Made by a program: the position numbers and the translations under genes
From: Macrophomina tecta
Lineage: Eukaryota; Ascomycota; Dothideomycetes; Botryosphaeriales; Botryosphaeriaceae
Assembly: GCA_024180945.1 (NCBI GenBank)
Contig: JAKSGN010000035.1
Span: 2,852,001 to 2,916,000, forward strand
Reading direction: 5' to 3'
DNA: 64,000 nt
The notes under the pieces: model-generated
What the model was told of the DNA's origin: nothing
Seen by the model: only the letters and a program-made list of their open reading frames with translations
Database searches by the model: none
In this document: positions 22,327 through 35,607 of the stretch, one piece after another
How the letters are laid out: every line of letters begins with the position of its first letter
Position numbering within the stretch: position 1 is the first letter of the stretch

Positions 22327-25300
22327 ATGGCCTTATCAAAGCCTATTATCGTTCTCAAGTCGTCCGATAACTAGGATAAGTAGTATTTCACTATCCAAGC
22401 CCAAGCAAAGTAGGGGAAAATCTTCAACTACATTAATCCGAACCTTATAGAGAAGCCAATCCAGCCAATTAAGCCACGTAGCCCTACGAAACTAGAAAAC
22501 GACTCTATACGAGTATAGAAGCGTTATAAGCTATAACGTAAGAACTATAAATAAGAGCTCCGAGAATACGAGAAGCTAGAAAAAAAAATTAACGACCTAT
22601 TAACGGTTATTCTAGACTCTATTAGCTCCTCTCTCTAACCAATTCTTCGAAAACTAAGGGATGACCTACACCCTTATTCTTAGCTATCTGCGCTTAAAGT
22701 ACGGCTTTAGCCTATATAGAAGACTTAAGAAGACCTCATAATTAATTAGCTAAAGTAGCTTAAGAAATCACCTAGTAGCTAAAATATCGCTAAGTAGCTA
22801 GATTAATAGAAGGAAACGCTATTTAAGGCGGAATTACTTGACCTACTCGACGTTTCTAGTAATCGAGGTAAGAAGAGCTTTCTAAAAGCGCTTTCGTCTT
22901 TTAATACTTAGTAGGCTACTAACTATAAGATTAGGCTTTAGAATAGTAAGCTTACTAAGCCACTAGCTAATCTTATTATTAAGTACCGCAACTACTAACG
23001 TTAAAATATAGCCGAAAATCCAAAGGTTACGAAAGCAGCCTTTACGGCCACGCTATGTAATTAAAAGCAGGAATGAGGCCCTTCTAAATACACGTATAGG
23101 GAGAATCACTGGTATTACTAATACGCGTATTATAATGCAACAATTAGACCGGCTAATTAGACACCCAATAAAGAGCTTTAGGCTAAGATTAAGAAGAGCC
23201 TAGAGGACCCCTAAACTAAGTATTAAGTAGAGCGTTCGCTTAATCGTTCTAAGCGTAAACATAAGAATCCGACTCCTTAGAAGCTATAAGAGAATCCGCA
23301 AGATTAGTAATTAACGAATAAATCGGACGATAGTAATTCTTTATCGTTTCTAGCCGTAGTAGCCTCAGCTTTTAGCACGTAATACGTTGCTAAACCTACT
23401 ACGCTTAAGCTCTCGTAGATTACTAATACGGGCTCTACGCACCACATCTACAATCGATTTATGCAGAAACGGTTTAAGAAAACCAGGAATATAAGTCTAG
23501 ATAATTACGTTATAGCTAGAAATTTAACTATACTAATCAAAGCGTTTGGAGAAGTAACGGTTAACGCAACTAACTAATAAGGGAACCGCGTTATTACCCT
23601 ACTAGACGTGGCCTACGTACTATCGTTTAAGGCCAACCTCGTCTCCGTTACTAAGGCAAGGAATAAGGGCGTTTAGTTAGACACAGGCTATTTATACCTC
23701 TATAAGAAGGACGTTATTATAGTAAACCTAACTCTTAAGCACAACTACTTCTTTATAGAGTATAATAAGGGGTTAAATAATCTAAAGATTAACTCGAACC
23801 TTATTATCTAATCCTTGCCAGCTACTTAGTAGCACGATATATTTACCTATATAGGCCAAAACGCTGTTAACGTGTTACCTAAGGCAGTTTAAGGAGCGGT
23901 TATTACGAATTAGAAGCTACCTAAGCACTATAATATATGCGCTCGTACGAAGGCCTATTAACAGATTTCTCGAGCTATAAAGCTAGAAGAATTATCTACG
24001 GAGGCCTTCTTTTAAATTTTATTTAATTTAACGCAAATAACACGAGCTAATAACGGCAATTAGTAAATAACGCACGTAAAATATATATCTACTAAGTTTA
24101 CCGTTACGGTTACGCACGTTACTAAGAATAAGTGCACCTAGCACCTCCTTAATATTATCTAAATAATTAAGTCTTAATTTGGAAAGACGGTGGCGTTCCT
24201 AAGATTAGATAGAGAAGTATTACTTACGTACGCGTTTAAGTAATAGCTTAAGTAGCAGGGAATTACCCACGAGGTATTAGCTCCCTATATACCTTAGTAA
24301 AACGGAGCTTTAGAACGTTTAGAACACTCTATTATAGTTAAAGTACGCGCTCTACGCGTTAGTGCTAATCTATTTAAAGGCTTTTAGCCTAAAATAATTA
24401 AGGCAGCCACCTACATCTATAATAGGACCCTAATAAAGTAGTACTAATAGAAGACTCTATTCGAGTTAGTCTATAAAAAGCAGCCTAAGGTGGCTTACCT
24501 ACGAGTATATAGCTATAAAGCCTACTTACTACTTAAGATAATTTTACGCTTATATAAGCTAAACGAGCGAGTCTTAGTTAGATATTTAGTTAAATACGAT
24601 TTAACTAATATTTACCGCATTTAGTATTCACTAAAGGATTATATTATACGATTAAGAGACGTTACGTTTAACGAATCTAGCAAGTTCTTACTAGAGGACT
24701 TAGACGAGCTACTAGCGGCTTAGTAATAAGATAACGAGCTAGAATCGGTTATACCGCGTATTATACTTAACGAGGAGGATATTATCTACTCGAACAAAAA
24801 ATCGGAAACGTCTACTAACGATATAAGCTGGGAATCTACACTGAATTAAGTAGAAAGTCCCTAAAAGAAATTAACGCCTACGCAGGCCGATTATCTACTA
24901 AGCCTGTTATTATTAGTAAGTAGCATTCGAGTCTAAGTACTAGATTCGCCTTAGTTATCCTCTTAAGGATCAGGGGGTAAAGAATAATAGTAAACTCGGA
25001 GGCTTAGACCCCTTTTACTAGTTTAGTATGAAACTAAGCCGGATTTAGGCGCTACTATTAGTAACCGTACACCCAGAGGCCGTAATATATTAGCTAATAT
25101 TAACACGAGCCTAATTATCTAAGAATTAAAGACACGTCGCCAGCACCGTAATACGTATATTACGCTAATATAGAATAATATATTTAGTTATTAGGGGCTA
25201 TACTCGTCCTTTATAACTATTCTAAACGAGCCACGAACACGTGCTATAAAGTATTACTAAACCGAGCTCCTACGAATCCATAAAGATTAACTACCCCCTA

Positions 25301-26811
25301 AGCCACGGTTTTACCACAAAATCTTTAAACACCTAATAAAACCCCACCTACTAAAAGCTATTTAAACAGAGCTTCAGAAAGTCCAGGGTAAGGGGGTATA
25401 AAAGATAGTACAAGCGAAAGAAGCGCAAAGTCTTTAGAAAGAGGTTATTCTACTTACTTAGGTATTTAAATATAAATTCGATAAATACGGTTAGCTTATA
25501 AAAGTCAAGGCTCGTATCTATATAAGGGGAGACTTACAAAGCACCTAATAAAACACGTACGTAGCTACCCTAGCCTTCCGAATCTTTCGAGCACTAATAG
25601 CAATTATCTATACGTTCAATTTAGAGACACGTTAGTACGACGTTATTAACGCCTTTCCCCATATACCTCTTTAAGAAAAGACGTTCTACCGACTGCCTAA
25701 AGAAATAAACCTCCCTACTAGCTAAATACTACTACTACTCCGAGCGTTATATGGCTTAAAAGAATCACCAGCGTTATAGCAAAACTACTTCTACTAGACA
25801 CTAAAAGAGCTTAGATTAGAACCAGTTCTAGACGCACCGTACCTCTACGTAAATAACTACTTATTCGTCTTCTTCTTCGTAGATAACGTAATCATAGCCT
25901 ACCACAAGCGTAATAAGTAGTACGCTAACGTATTTCAAAAGAACTTATTTCAGCGCTACAAGATACGGATAATAGATAAGGCTTAATAGTTCTTAGCCTT
26001 ACAAATAGTACGAAATCGTAAGCAACGGCTCTTATAGCTCTTATAAAAGTCATATATTAACGGCCTTATTACGCGTTACAGTATTAAGGAGACTTACGTA
26101 CTAGCTACACCTCTCCTATTAAATAAAGTACTAGAATCGAATTAAGGCACGTATACAAGCGCACAAGATATCTACACGTACCAAAGCAAGATAGGCTTAG
26201 CTTAGTTTATAGCTATAAGCATACGTACGGATATAGCCTACGCCTATTTAGCACTATTAGCCTACCTCACTAACCTCTTAGCTCGCTACTTAGAGCTAGC
26301 ACAACGTCTCCTCGGATATCTAGTAGGAACTAAGAACCTCGCCTTATACTATTAAGAATTCTAGGAGAACTAGGCTAATATCTTTACTATTAGCAGTAAT
26401 ACGGCGTACGTAAATAATCTAGATACACGCCGTAGTTACTAAGGATCGATTATTATAATATACGGTGCGCCAGTAGACTAGAAAGCGATTAAATAACCAA
26501 CTATTACTATCTTAACTACGGAAGCAGAGCTACTCGCTTTATCTAAGATAGCTAAGTAGTGCTTCTAGTAAAAGCGTCTATTTAGGGGCATTTAGTTCGA
26601 TCCAGAATACGAGATTAAGGTTTAGTGCGATAATACGTAAACGCTTCGCCTTATAAAAAAGAAAATAGGCAAGCTAAATACTAAGTTATGCTACGTTAAT
26701 ATTCACTATTACTAGCTACGCTAAGAGGCTCAGGCAGGCAACGTTCGCCTTTACTAAACGTCTACGGCTATTATACTTATAGACAGCTTAACCAAAGCCT
26801 TACCACGTTAA
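22327..26811 (+). pseudogene. Copia gag-pol, stop-ridden but frame-preserved
   Basis: From the ATG (MALSKPIIVLKSSDN) to the final TAA (...LTKALPR) the span is 4485 nt, 1495 codons including the stop, in one unbroken frame apart from TAG/TAA codons. No net indel has accumulated. Recognisable parts are gag (start to about 23050), the protease/integrase region (about 23350-24750), reverse transcriptase with FVDNVIIAYHKRNK in place of YVDD (about 25840-25920), then GLAFIAISIRTDIAYA-like and TTEAELLALSKIAK RNase H motifs (about 26180-26560). The stops fit CAG, CAA or TGG codons changed by C-to-T or G-to-A. The element is inactive. Confidence 0.88.
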
Positions 26812-27529
26812 AAACATTATTAGTTTGTTAACTAAATTAGCCTTACACCTCTCTTTAAGTAACGGCCCAAGTTAATTTTAGTAAACGGTATTATTACTTT
26901 TATAGAGGCACAACCCTCTTCCCTAGTTATCTTTATAAAAGAAAGAAAGAACTAAAAAAAGAAACGGATTAACTAACCCCTAAGAAGGCCGGCCCCAGCC
27001 AGGCTATACTATAGAACAACACCAAGACTAATAAGCCACGTTAGCAGCTAGGCTTAGCACGCCCCACAGATTTACCTAGCTAGAGCATTACGCCCACCGG
27101 CTTAGAAATCTAGCCGATATCGGATAACCCTCTTCCTAACTACTAGTTACCTAGTAGAAGGGCCCTCAATTCACTATTTAGGTACACCCGATCCCGTGAT
27201 CGCTAGTATCTAATGGGTGATTAGCCCAAATATAGCTGCACGCAGAGCATATAATAGTAGTCAGCTTAGTTACTTTAAATAGGAAGATTTTCGCTTTTTA
27301 ATCTTATATACCCACTCACGTAACCGAGTAGTGTATTGGGAAAAGTACTAATTACGTTAGAACCGAGGTTCCGAGTTCAATTCTTATGTCAGTGCGCGGC
27401 CAAAAGATTCCGAGTTCGATTCTAAGCACCACCACACTTTTTTTTATACACCACGAGTTCAACACTCATTCTACCCCTACCTTTATTTTTATTACGTACT
27501 TCCCTTTTAGGCAACACGTGAAGGGGGTA

Positions 27530-27749
27530 TATTAGAATATTTAATTCAGTAGTATTTTAGATTCAATTATATCTTATACTCGTTATATACCTATCTTAGC
27601 AAGTAAGTAAGTTACATACCCATTTTACCCTAGTAGATAGAATAGATATAAGGAAAGCCCGTACGGCCTCCCTCTACTAGATATACTAAATCTATAGAAA
27701 CTTATCTTTATTAGTTAAATTAAGGCTACTAATTAGTTATTTTCCAACA
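27530..27749 (+). repeat. 3' LTR of the Copia element
   Basis: 220 bp, matching the 5' LTR apart from RIP-type transitions, followed by the TAATC duplication. Confidence 0.93.
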
Positions 27750-27754
27750 TAATC

Positions 27755-30700
27755 TCTTTCTATATTTTTAGAACGGTAGCGTTTTCTAGTACTAACTCAA
27801 GTATTACTACGTAAAAGATAGAATTTATCCGTAAGTTAGGTAATTTAAGTCGATATATAACTTCTCCGAGTTTTTCTATAATTTCGAATAGACCGATTTT
27901 CTTAAAATCTAATTTATCGCTCGGTTACTTTAATTTAATATTTTTTATAAGGAGATATACTTTATTTCCCCTTTTAAGGTTTAGTACCGCCTAGTGCCAT
28001 TTATTATAGTATTTAGATATTATAATTCGTACGTATTCGAGATTAAGACTAATGGCTTTATATAGTCCTCTTAGCTACTCGGCTTTAAAAACGTTTTTCT
28101 AGGCTAATTTTTTGCTTAGGATAGCTTCTCTATACACGTCTAGTTTAAACCCGCAGTTGGTAAAGAACGGGGATACGTTAGTTAACTCTTATTTAGCGCT
28201 ATTATAGGCGAATTATACTATAGACAGCTATATAGCCTAGTTATCCTATAGATAGTTAATATAATAGCGAAGATACTATTCGAGAGTCCGGTTTATTCGT
28301 TCTATCTAGCTATCAGTTTACGCGTATATCGTTATAGAGAGTTTATTCTTTACTCTAAGCTAGCGTATAAGCGTTTACTAAAATTCTAATCTTATTAGCT
28401 TATTCCTATCCGAGACTAGTACTTCCGGTATTCTATAATCCGCGAAAATATATCGGAGAAACGTATAGGCTAGCTACTCTATATTTAATACTTCTAGGTA
28501 GGGTAAGAAGTAAGCGTACTTCGTAAGTCTATTAATAAAGACTAGAATTAAGTCGAACTTAACTTCTATAAGCGGATCCCTAGACCTTAGTAGCTTTATA
28601 ATAAAGTCTAGCGTAACCTATTACTATAGTCGTTCTAGAGCTTCTAGGGGTTATAAATATCCGTACGGAGCGTATATTGCGGCTTTACTTTAGATATAAA
28701 GGTCGTATTACGAAACTATATACTAGATCGTTTTTCGTAATTTCGAAAAATAGAAGTTTTACGTAATCCTCTCGGTCGTTCTATCGATACCCTAATATTT
28801 ATGCACGGGTACTACGTATATATTCTTAACGAGTGCTTCTCGTAGTCTTATTAGGATATAAATTAATTCTTTAAAGAGAAGCGTTCCTTCTCTATCTTAA
28901 GTAACACGCGGGTTATTTTTAAGTGTTAAAAGTTTCTACGCGAAGAAGTTCTAAACGTATACTTCTCGAATCTTCTAATACTACGGGTTTAACTCGATGC
29001 GAAGTATTAGGAAAGACTATCTAGTAAAAATAAGCGATTTATTACTTATCTACTATAATACTATAGATTATAGCTCGATTTTATCTTCTATATAGTCTAT
29101 CCTTCTACTAAGCGCGTTAGCGGTGGCGTTATCTACACCTTTTCTATATATAATCTTAAAATTATAGAATACTAATTCTTATAACTAGCGAACCTATCGT
29201 TAGTTTAGCTTCTTAGTCGTAGTAAAGCGTGTAAGATTCTAATAGTTATAATATACTATTATCTATTAGTCGGCTCCTTCTAGGTAGTATCTCTAGTACT
29301 TAAATACTAAAATGATAGCTAAGAGCTTCTTATTATACGTATTATAGTTAAGCTCTACTAGGGTAAACTTTCTAGAGTAGAACGCGATTAGATACTATCT
29401 ATCTTTATCGTTAGGCTAGCTAAGATATACTTCTAGGGCGAATTCTAACGTATTAGTTTCTACTTCGATTAGTTTATTAGGATTATATATTTCTAAGATA
29501 GGTACTTCATAAAATATTCTCTTTAGCGAATTAAAGGCTTTCTACTAATTGTCTTTCTATTAGAAGCTATACTCTTTTTAAGTAAGTCGCGTTAAAGGTT
29601 CCGTAACCTTTAAATAATTCTAGATAAACTTTCTATAGAAGTTAGTAAATCTAAGAAAGGACTATACTTTCCCAATCATCTTTAGTACTAGCTATCCTCT
29701 AATAGAATCTAGTTTTAAGTCGTCCATACCGATATATCCAGGGGTAATAATAAAGCCTAAGAATTCTACTTTCTAGGTATACTAAAAGTACTTATCTAGT
29801 ATAATAGTAAGATTCTTTACTTAAAGTGTTTCTAGGATCTTTCTAATATACTTCTTATATTTCTCGAGGGTTTTTAAAAAGATAAGAATATCGTCGAGAT
29901 AAGCTATATAGAAGATATCTAAGTACTTACGTAGCGTATTATTAACTAGATTCTAAAAGGTTACTAGTGCGTTAGTAAGCCCGAATAGTATAACTATATA
30001 CTCGTAAAGTTCTAGTTTTATATAGAAGGCTATTTTCTATTCTTTCCCTTCTTTAATTCTAACTAGATAATATTCGTCCCTAAGGTCTAGTTTTATAAAG
30101 TACTTTGTATTTCCTAACTTATCCTAGAGCTTATCGATACGTAGAAGCGGGTATTAGTTCTTAATTATAATATCGTTAAGTTATCGATAGTTAACGTAGA
30201 GGTATAACTTACTATTCTTTTTAGAAATGAAGAGGATCGGATATCTAACTAATAATATTAATAGCCGAATATATTCTCGTTCGAGGTTTTTCTTAATATA
30301 TTTTTTTAAAGCCTCTATTTTCTTCTTTAATAAGAAGTAGATAGGCTTATAAGCTAGTTTCATTTCTAGCTTAAGCGGAATTTTATAGTTCTATAGTTAA
30401 TACTTTAGTAAGTCTTTCTTTTCTCTTTCTTAGTAAACGGTAACTAAGTCCTAATACTTATCGGGTACCGTTTCTATTTCTAGGATTAGAGGTATTTTTT
30501 ATAGTTACTACTATATCTTTAAACTACCGTATTATTCTCTCTTAATCCTCGTAGGATTATCTTCTCTAATAGAAGTTAGATAGTCCTTATTTTTTAGCCT
30601 TTTTTATTAGGCCCTAGCTAGTGCTCTCTATTGCACTACCGGTAAGGGTTTAATATATATAAGATAGACTTATTATTCTTAGTATTGTATACGTCTAAAT

Positions 30701-33450
30701 ACCTCTCTTAAGATTATCTATACGTCTACGGAAGGTTCTAGGGCTACTAATTACTTTCGCAAAGTTTTACTCTTAGCCTTACGCTTTCTCCGCGTAGTTC
30801 TTCGTAATAAGTATTATACCTAATTTTTAGGAATACTTAACTTAGTAGGGCTTACTCCGCTTAAGGCGCTATATTTTACTAAGAAGGCGGTATTTTATAC
30901 GCTATAGTTCTAGTTCTATCTTAGGCCTTTTTTAAGATTACTGTTAATACTACCGACGCTAGGCCTTATGCTATTATTAGAGTCTTGCATTTCTTCTAAT
31001 AATTCAAGGGTGTTATTTCGCTTAGTAGGGCTTATTTCTGCGATAGAGTTATATTTTACCGAGAAGGCTTCGCCTTCTACGTCGTAGTCTTAGTTCTAAC
31101 TTATACTACTATCGGAGTCACCTATATAGTTACTACGTTTAGGCCTTACACTAGCTACTTTCTAATTTATAGTAGATAAGAGTCGCTATAGGGTATTTAT
31201 TAACCCGTTTTCTATACGTAAACCGAATTTTCGTAGAAGGTCGTTAATCTCTTCTTAAAAGACGATTTCGTCTCCTTCGCTAAAGTCGAAGATAGGTTTC
31301 TATATTCGGATCTAGGGTATACCTAGAATAATATTATACCCGGGAATTTATTAGATATCGAGGGAGATTTACTTCTAATAGTTCTTAATTTAGAGAGTTA
31401 CTTTCTTCGTTTCTATCTTTATCTAGCCTTCTCTATAGGCTACTTAGAACCCGTTAAATCTACTAAGGGAATATAGTTTCTATTTCTTTCGATAAGAGAT
31501 ATTTATTTTTTATATAAGCTCGTTATAGATAAAGTTTCTACTTAATTCTATATTAATTAGAATTCTAGTAGATACTTTATTAAGTATTTCTTACGTTTTA
31601 AATTACTTCTAAAGATTTAGTCTAGTAAGAGTTTCCGTAGTTAATATACGTAATACTATATAAAGGGACCTAGACTATAGCCCCTAGGTTAATTTTAATA
31701 CCGTAGGGCCGTCTAGTTTTTTAGCTTTAAATAGCCGTAGACTTCGCTATATATATAGTCTTTCTATTCGTTAACTTAAAGATATACTTACTTCTAATCG
31801 GTCTATTTATTAGTATATAACTATTTCTACTAGTAGACTATATCTTTTCGTACCTAGTATTAAAAAGCTAGCTAGTTAAGTTTCTCGTTCGATATCTACT
31901 AAAGCGTGCGGTTCTAGATAGTTATCGTGCTATACTAATAAAGAATTCTTACTAACTCTTAGAAGAAGTCGTAGTCTACTTACTATTAAGTAGTTATTTC
32001 TTAATAATAAAGTATTACGAGCGCGGTTTTCTTTATAATAATAAGTTTGTACTTCTTTCTATCTTACTCGATACGGGTTTCCTAGAGGGTCCCTTAGCGC
32101 TATATTTATAGTACTATAAGGGCTAATCCTCTCTCGTAGGAAATCTAGATTATCTAGGTAAGTTAATCGTTCTCATCTATTATTTCTACGCTAATTCTAT
32201 ACTTAGCTATAAGGCGCTCGAGTTTTAAAAGAGCTATAGGGTTCGGTATAGCTTCTACTTCGCTATTCGTTAAGTCGTATAGTTCTTCAGTCTCGCTATT
32301 TACGAGCTTCTCGTCTAAGGGGAAGCTATTAATAATATTATTAATCTTACTAACTTCTTCGTTTCTAGTTATTATACTGAATTATCGTAGTTTATAGGGG
32401 TACTATTCTAATATATCTTTACTACTTTAGTGTATCTAGTAGTTATTGTCGTAGTAGACTATCTAGTATAGCGTATCGTAATTATCTTAGCGGAATACGA
32501 CTAATACTTCGCGCTAAGTACTCGAGGTCTACTTTCTATTCTTCTTATTACGAGGGTTCTATGGGTACTTAGAAGAGAAGTACTTATTACTTTTATAAAT
32601 AATATAGAGTCGATTCTTATAGCGCTATTTTTATTTATCTATTTAGTTTAGGTTAGATTCTTTAGACTTCTTATTATTATTTCGACTATTATTATTATCC
32701 TTCTTAGAATTCTATCTATTAGCCGCGTTAAGGGCTATAGCGTCTCCTCTTTCGAGAGTTATTTTTTTACGGCGAGGCTTCGAGGTATTAGCTTATCGAG
32801 AACCTATCTTCTATTCGTATATACGATCGTCGATCTAGGATGTAAGGTCTACTATCTTTTAAAAGATAGACGGGTATTTATAGATAATTATATTCTTCTT
32901 AACTTCTTTCTTTAGGTCTTTATAGAAGAGGTCGCGGAAAGTCTCGTCTAACTATTTAAGGTAGGCTATAAGCTATTAAAACTTAGTTACGTAGATAGCT
33001 ATAGATCTTAGTTATTTAACGGTTATAATATCGTTAGAGGCTTTATAGATTTCGTCTTAATCGTTAAAAGTAGCTTTAAGATTATCTATAAATTCTATAT
33101 AGATATCGAAGATTTTCTTAGTCTTTTCTCGTCTTTTCTTAAGAGAGTATTCGTTAGCTAAGTAGTCGCGAAGGTATAGTTTTATCTATACTTTTACCGT
33201 TTCTCTAAGGTAGGTTAATGCGAAGAGTACTTCCTCGGCGTCGCTATTAAATTACGCTTAATTAAACTAGAGATAGCGTTATATCTAAAGTAAAAATAAT
33301 TAAAGCTTCTTTCTATTTCTATTGAACTTCTCGGGTGCTACTACTTTAACCTTAGTAGCGCTTCGCTTTATCGTATACTCGATTAGTCGAGCGTTCTAAG
33401 TCTTTAGCTCTTTAATAAGCTATAAGAGCTTAGCTCTAGTAGGCTTCGTT
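27755..33450 (-). pseudogene. Gypsy copy A gag-pol remains
   Basis: On the minus strand this stretch matches copy B (50328-56760) block by block. Gag lies towards 33.4-32.7 kb, protease around 31.3 kb, reverse transcriptase around 30.4-29.6 kb and integrase down to 27.8 kb. All frames carry many TAG/TAA stops from RIP. The chromodomain end of pol lies beyond the Copia insertion at about 20880-21004. Confidence 0.82.
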
Positions 33451-33488
33451 TACTATACGGGCTAAGCTAGCCCCTAGATACCCTAAAT

Positions 33489-33924
33489 TATAACGAGCGG
33501 GCCTCTGCCTCTAAGAATTTAAATACTAAAGAGGAAGAAAACCTATTAAGGGGGTTTTTCTTAAGTAGGTATAAGGAGAGGGTGAGAGTAAGTTAAATAC
33601 GTAATAGAACTAAGTACTACGTGCGAAAGCCGTGTTACTAATAATATGCGAATTATTATTAAAGTTAACCACGGAGGTCGAAGCTATCTAAAGAGTATAG
33701 TTTATATATAGATAGAAAAGTATCTATAATCTAGTATTACTAGATGTCGCCGTAGCTATACTAGGCGACTATTGCTCTATATAGCCTAGGCTTTTAAGGG
33801 CGACATATGGGTCTATAGGGAAAGGTCACGTGCTAAGCCACGTAATACGATCTTTCTAAGTAGGGTCTCTTCTAAGGCTCCCCTACCTTTCTTTCTATAC
33901 TCCCGTGAAGGCTGTGCCGTAATA
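33489..33924 (-). repeat. RIP-mutated solo LTR of the Gypsy family
   Basis: This 436-bp copy begins TATAACGAGCGGGCC and ends GTGCCGTAATA in the window orientation, with a perfect TAAAT duplication (33484-33488, 33925-33929). Its outer thirds match the LTRs of Gypsy copies A and B but the middle differs, so it belongs to a sister subfamily. It is inserted in the leader of copy A just inside the 5' LTR. Confidence 0.88.
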
Positions 33925-34065
33925 TAAATCTAATCCTCGGCCGGGTCGACCTCTATCTAAGATCCTAGTACTATTACTATTTTCTAAACTCGTTAGGGGG
34001 TAATACCTTATCTAATAAGACTTAATCTTAGAGCCTTCCTCTCCTTATAAAAATAGTAGTTAAAG

Positions 34066-34513
34066 TATAACGAGCGGGCCTCTACCTCTAAAAATCTAAA
34101 TACTAAAGAGGGAGAAAACCTATTAAGGAAGTTTTTCCTAAGTAGGTATAAGAAGAGGGTGAGAGTAAGTTAAATACGTAATAAGACTAAGCACTACGTG
34201 CGAAGGCCGTGTTACTAATAGAGTCTAAATTCTATTATTAAAGTTAACTACGAAGGTTAAAGCTATCTAAGAAGTATAGTTTATATATAATAGGAAAGTA
34301 TATATAATCTAGTAGTTTAGAGGTTTATTCTATCGATCCATTAAACGTCTGAACTGGTAGTTTATGAGTTTAGAGCGCCAAGCCTTTGAACAGTTGAACT
34401 AGGGGTCATGTGACCCGTATGGCCCGTGCTTAGGGAATCGTTCTGCGATTGCACCTTCGCCCCGCTTGTCTTCTTCCCTAACCTCTTGACCCCGTGAAGG
34501 CTGCGCCGTAACA
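34066..34513 (-). repeat. 5' LTR of Gypsy copy A
   Basis: 448 bp, followed by the ATGCA duplication at 34514-34518. The outer approximately 190 bp (34320-34513) keep CpG-rich sequence, whereas the inner part is AT-shifted. Confidence 0.93.
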
Positions 34514-34518
34514 ATGCA

Positions 34519-35607
34519 TGGGAACGATGGAACGCTAGTCCTCTCATTGGTCGGCCATCGCAATAGAAGTAAAGGCTGTTAAATGTTCTCTTTGAGATAG
34601 GCAACGAGCGGCTGCTTTGCACTGTTCGCTTGGGCGCATGCTCTGACGTATCATGCTATATGGTCTAAATGTGTCTGCTGCGCGAACAGATTGGGCTTCC
34701 GAGCCTTGTAAAGGGGCAACATATGTGGGTGAGGAGCTAAAGCAGCTATCGAAATAAGCTAAGGAGACAATTGAGGACACTAAGATCCATGGTTTCGCTT
34801 CGTCTGCCACCAGCAATTAACACGATGGCTGGGATGTTAGGGAGGCTTGTGATAAACTATCGAATGATGTGTTCGAGGAAGTGATGAATGCAGCCACCCG
34901 TCACAGGACGCCTGGAGTCGGAGCAGTCAGCCGGGCGTGATTATTATGGAGATTGGGTGGATAATGATATTCAGACGGCTACTACAGCTGCCTACAAGCT
35001 ATACGAAAGATAAAGTGACTGCTTCTAACTGCTATCAAGTCAAGTTGGTTTTACCAGACCATATCCGCTTCGCCTAAACCAAAAACTCGGAGCGTAGTCG
35101 TGTACGGCTACTAAGAACGAGTGTGCGAAGCGTGCTTGTCCAGAGGCCTCCCTACATGCCGAAAGAACAGGGCATTGGTTTCGCAAGCCGGCTGATCAAC
35201 ATGAAAGAGTCATCGGCTGACAGGTCCTGGGCCAGATGCCTGCCCATGACTCTTCGATAATTTTTCATCATGGGCCCGAAAAGTTGCGCCCTTGCGTCAG
35301 CCTCAGCCAAAGCTGTGCGGAATCGGCTGCTTTCTGGCTGCAGGATGCGAGCTCAAAACGTCCTCCTTTCAAGAAAGGGAATATTCGTTTGATACCATAT
35401 TGCCACTTCCTATTCCGGCTCCAAGTAAGAAAGTGTGACCAGTCCTGCAAAGGCAGCATTAGATATCTTTATTACTATGAAAAATACGGTATCATTCTAT
35501 AACTCCCACCCAGTACGCGTCAATGACGGCTCGACAACCCAATTGAATTTCACTGTGCGCCCCTTCCGTTGTTCCTCCTACCATATCCGCGCTCCCCCTT
35601 GGTCTGC
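34519..35607. other. intergenic, right flank of the first transposon block
   Basis: About 1.1 kb of unique, normal-composition DNA with only short frames. It runs into the 3' end of the DUF3176 gene. No gene supported. Confidence 0.4.

Larger units (their letters stand above)
21005..27749 (+). mobile_element. Ty1/Copia retrotransposon, RIP-mutated
   Basis: Direct 220-bp LTRs (21005-21972 when the inserted solo LTR is removed, and 27530-27749) begin TATTAGAATATTT, presumably TGTTAG before RIP, and end CTAACA/CCAACA. The target duplication TAATC is present at 21000-21004 and 27750-27754. A purine tract GAAGGGGG sits just before the 3' LTR. One gag-pol frame (22327-26811) shows Copia-type organisation. 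The insertion point is in Gypsy copy A between the integrase C-terminus and the chromodomain. About 700 bp lie between the pol stop and the 3' LTR, which is long for a Copia element. Confidence 0.93.
18754..34513 (-). mobile_element. Ty3/Gypsy chromovirus, RIP-mutated, carrying nested insertions (copy A)
   Basis: The element is bounded by two 448-bp direct LTRs (18754-19201 and 34066-34513) that begin TG/TA and end CA/TA, with a perfect 5-bp target duplication ATGCA at 18749-18753 and 34514-34518. Coding sense is minus. Reading from the right there is an untranslated leader, gag, protease, reverse transcriptase (minus-frame residues KKNLEREYIRLL and YPILFISKKNSKLYLYVNYR near 30180-30300), RNase H, integrase and a chromodomain piece near 20880-21000. 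Removing a 441-bp solo-LTR insertion, a 6750-bp Copia insertion and a 748-bp solo-LTR insertion leaves 7.8 kb, the same as copy B at 49659. The interior is extremely rich in TA and TAG stops, typical of RIP, so it cannot move on its own. Confidence 0.93.
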
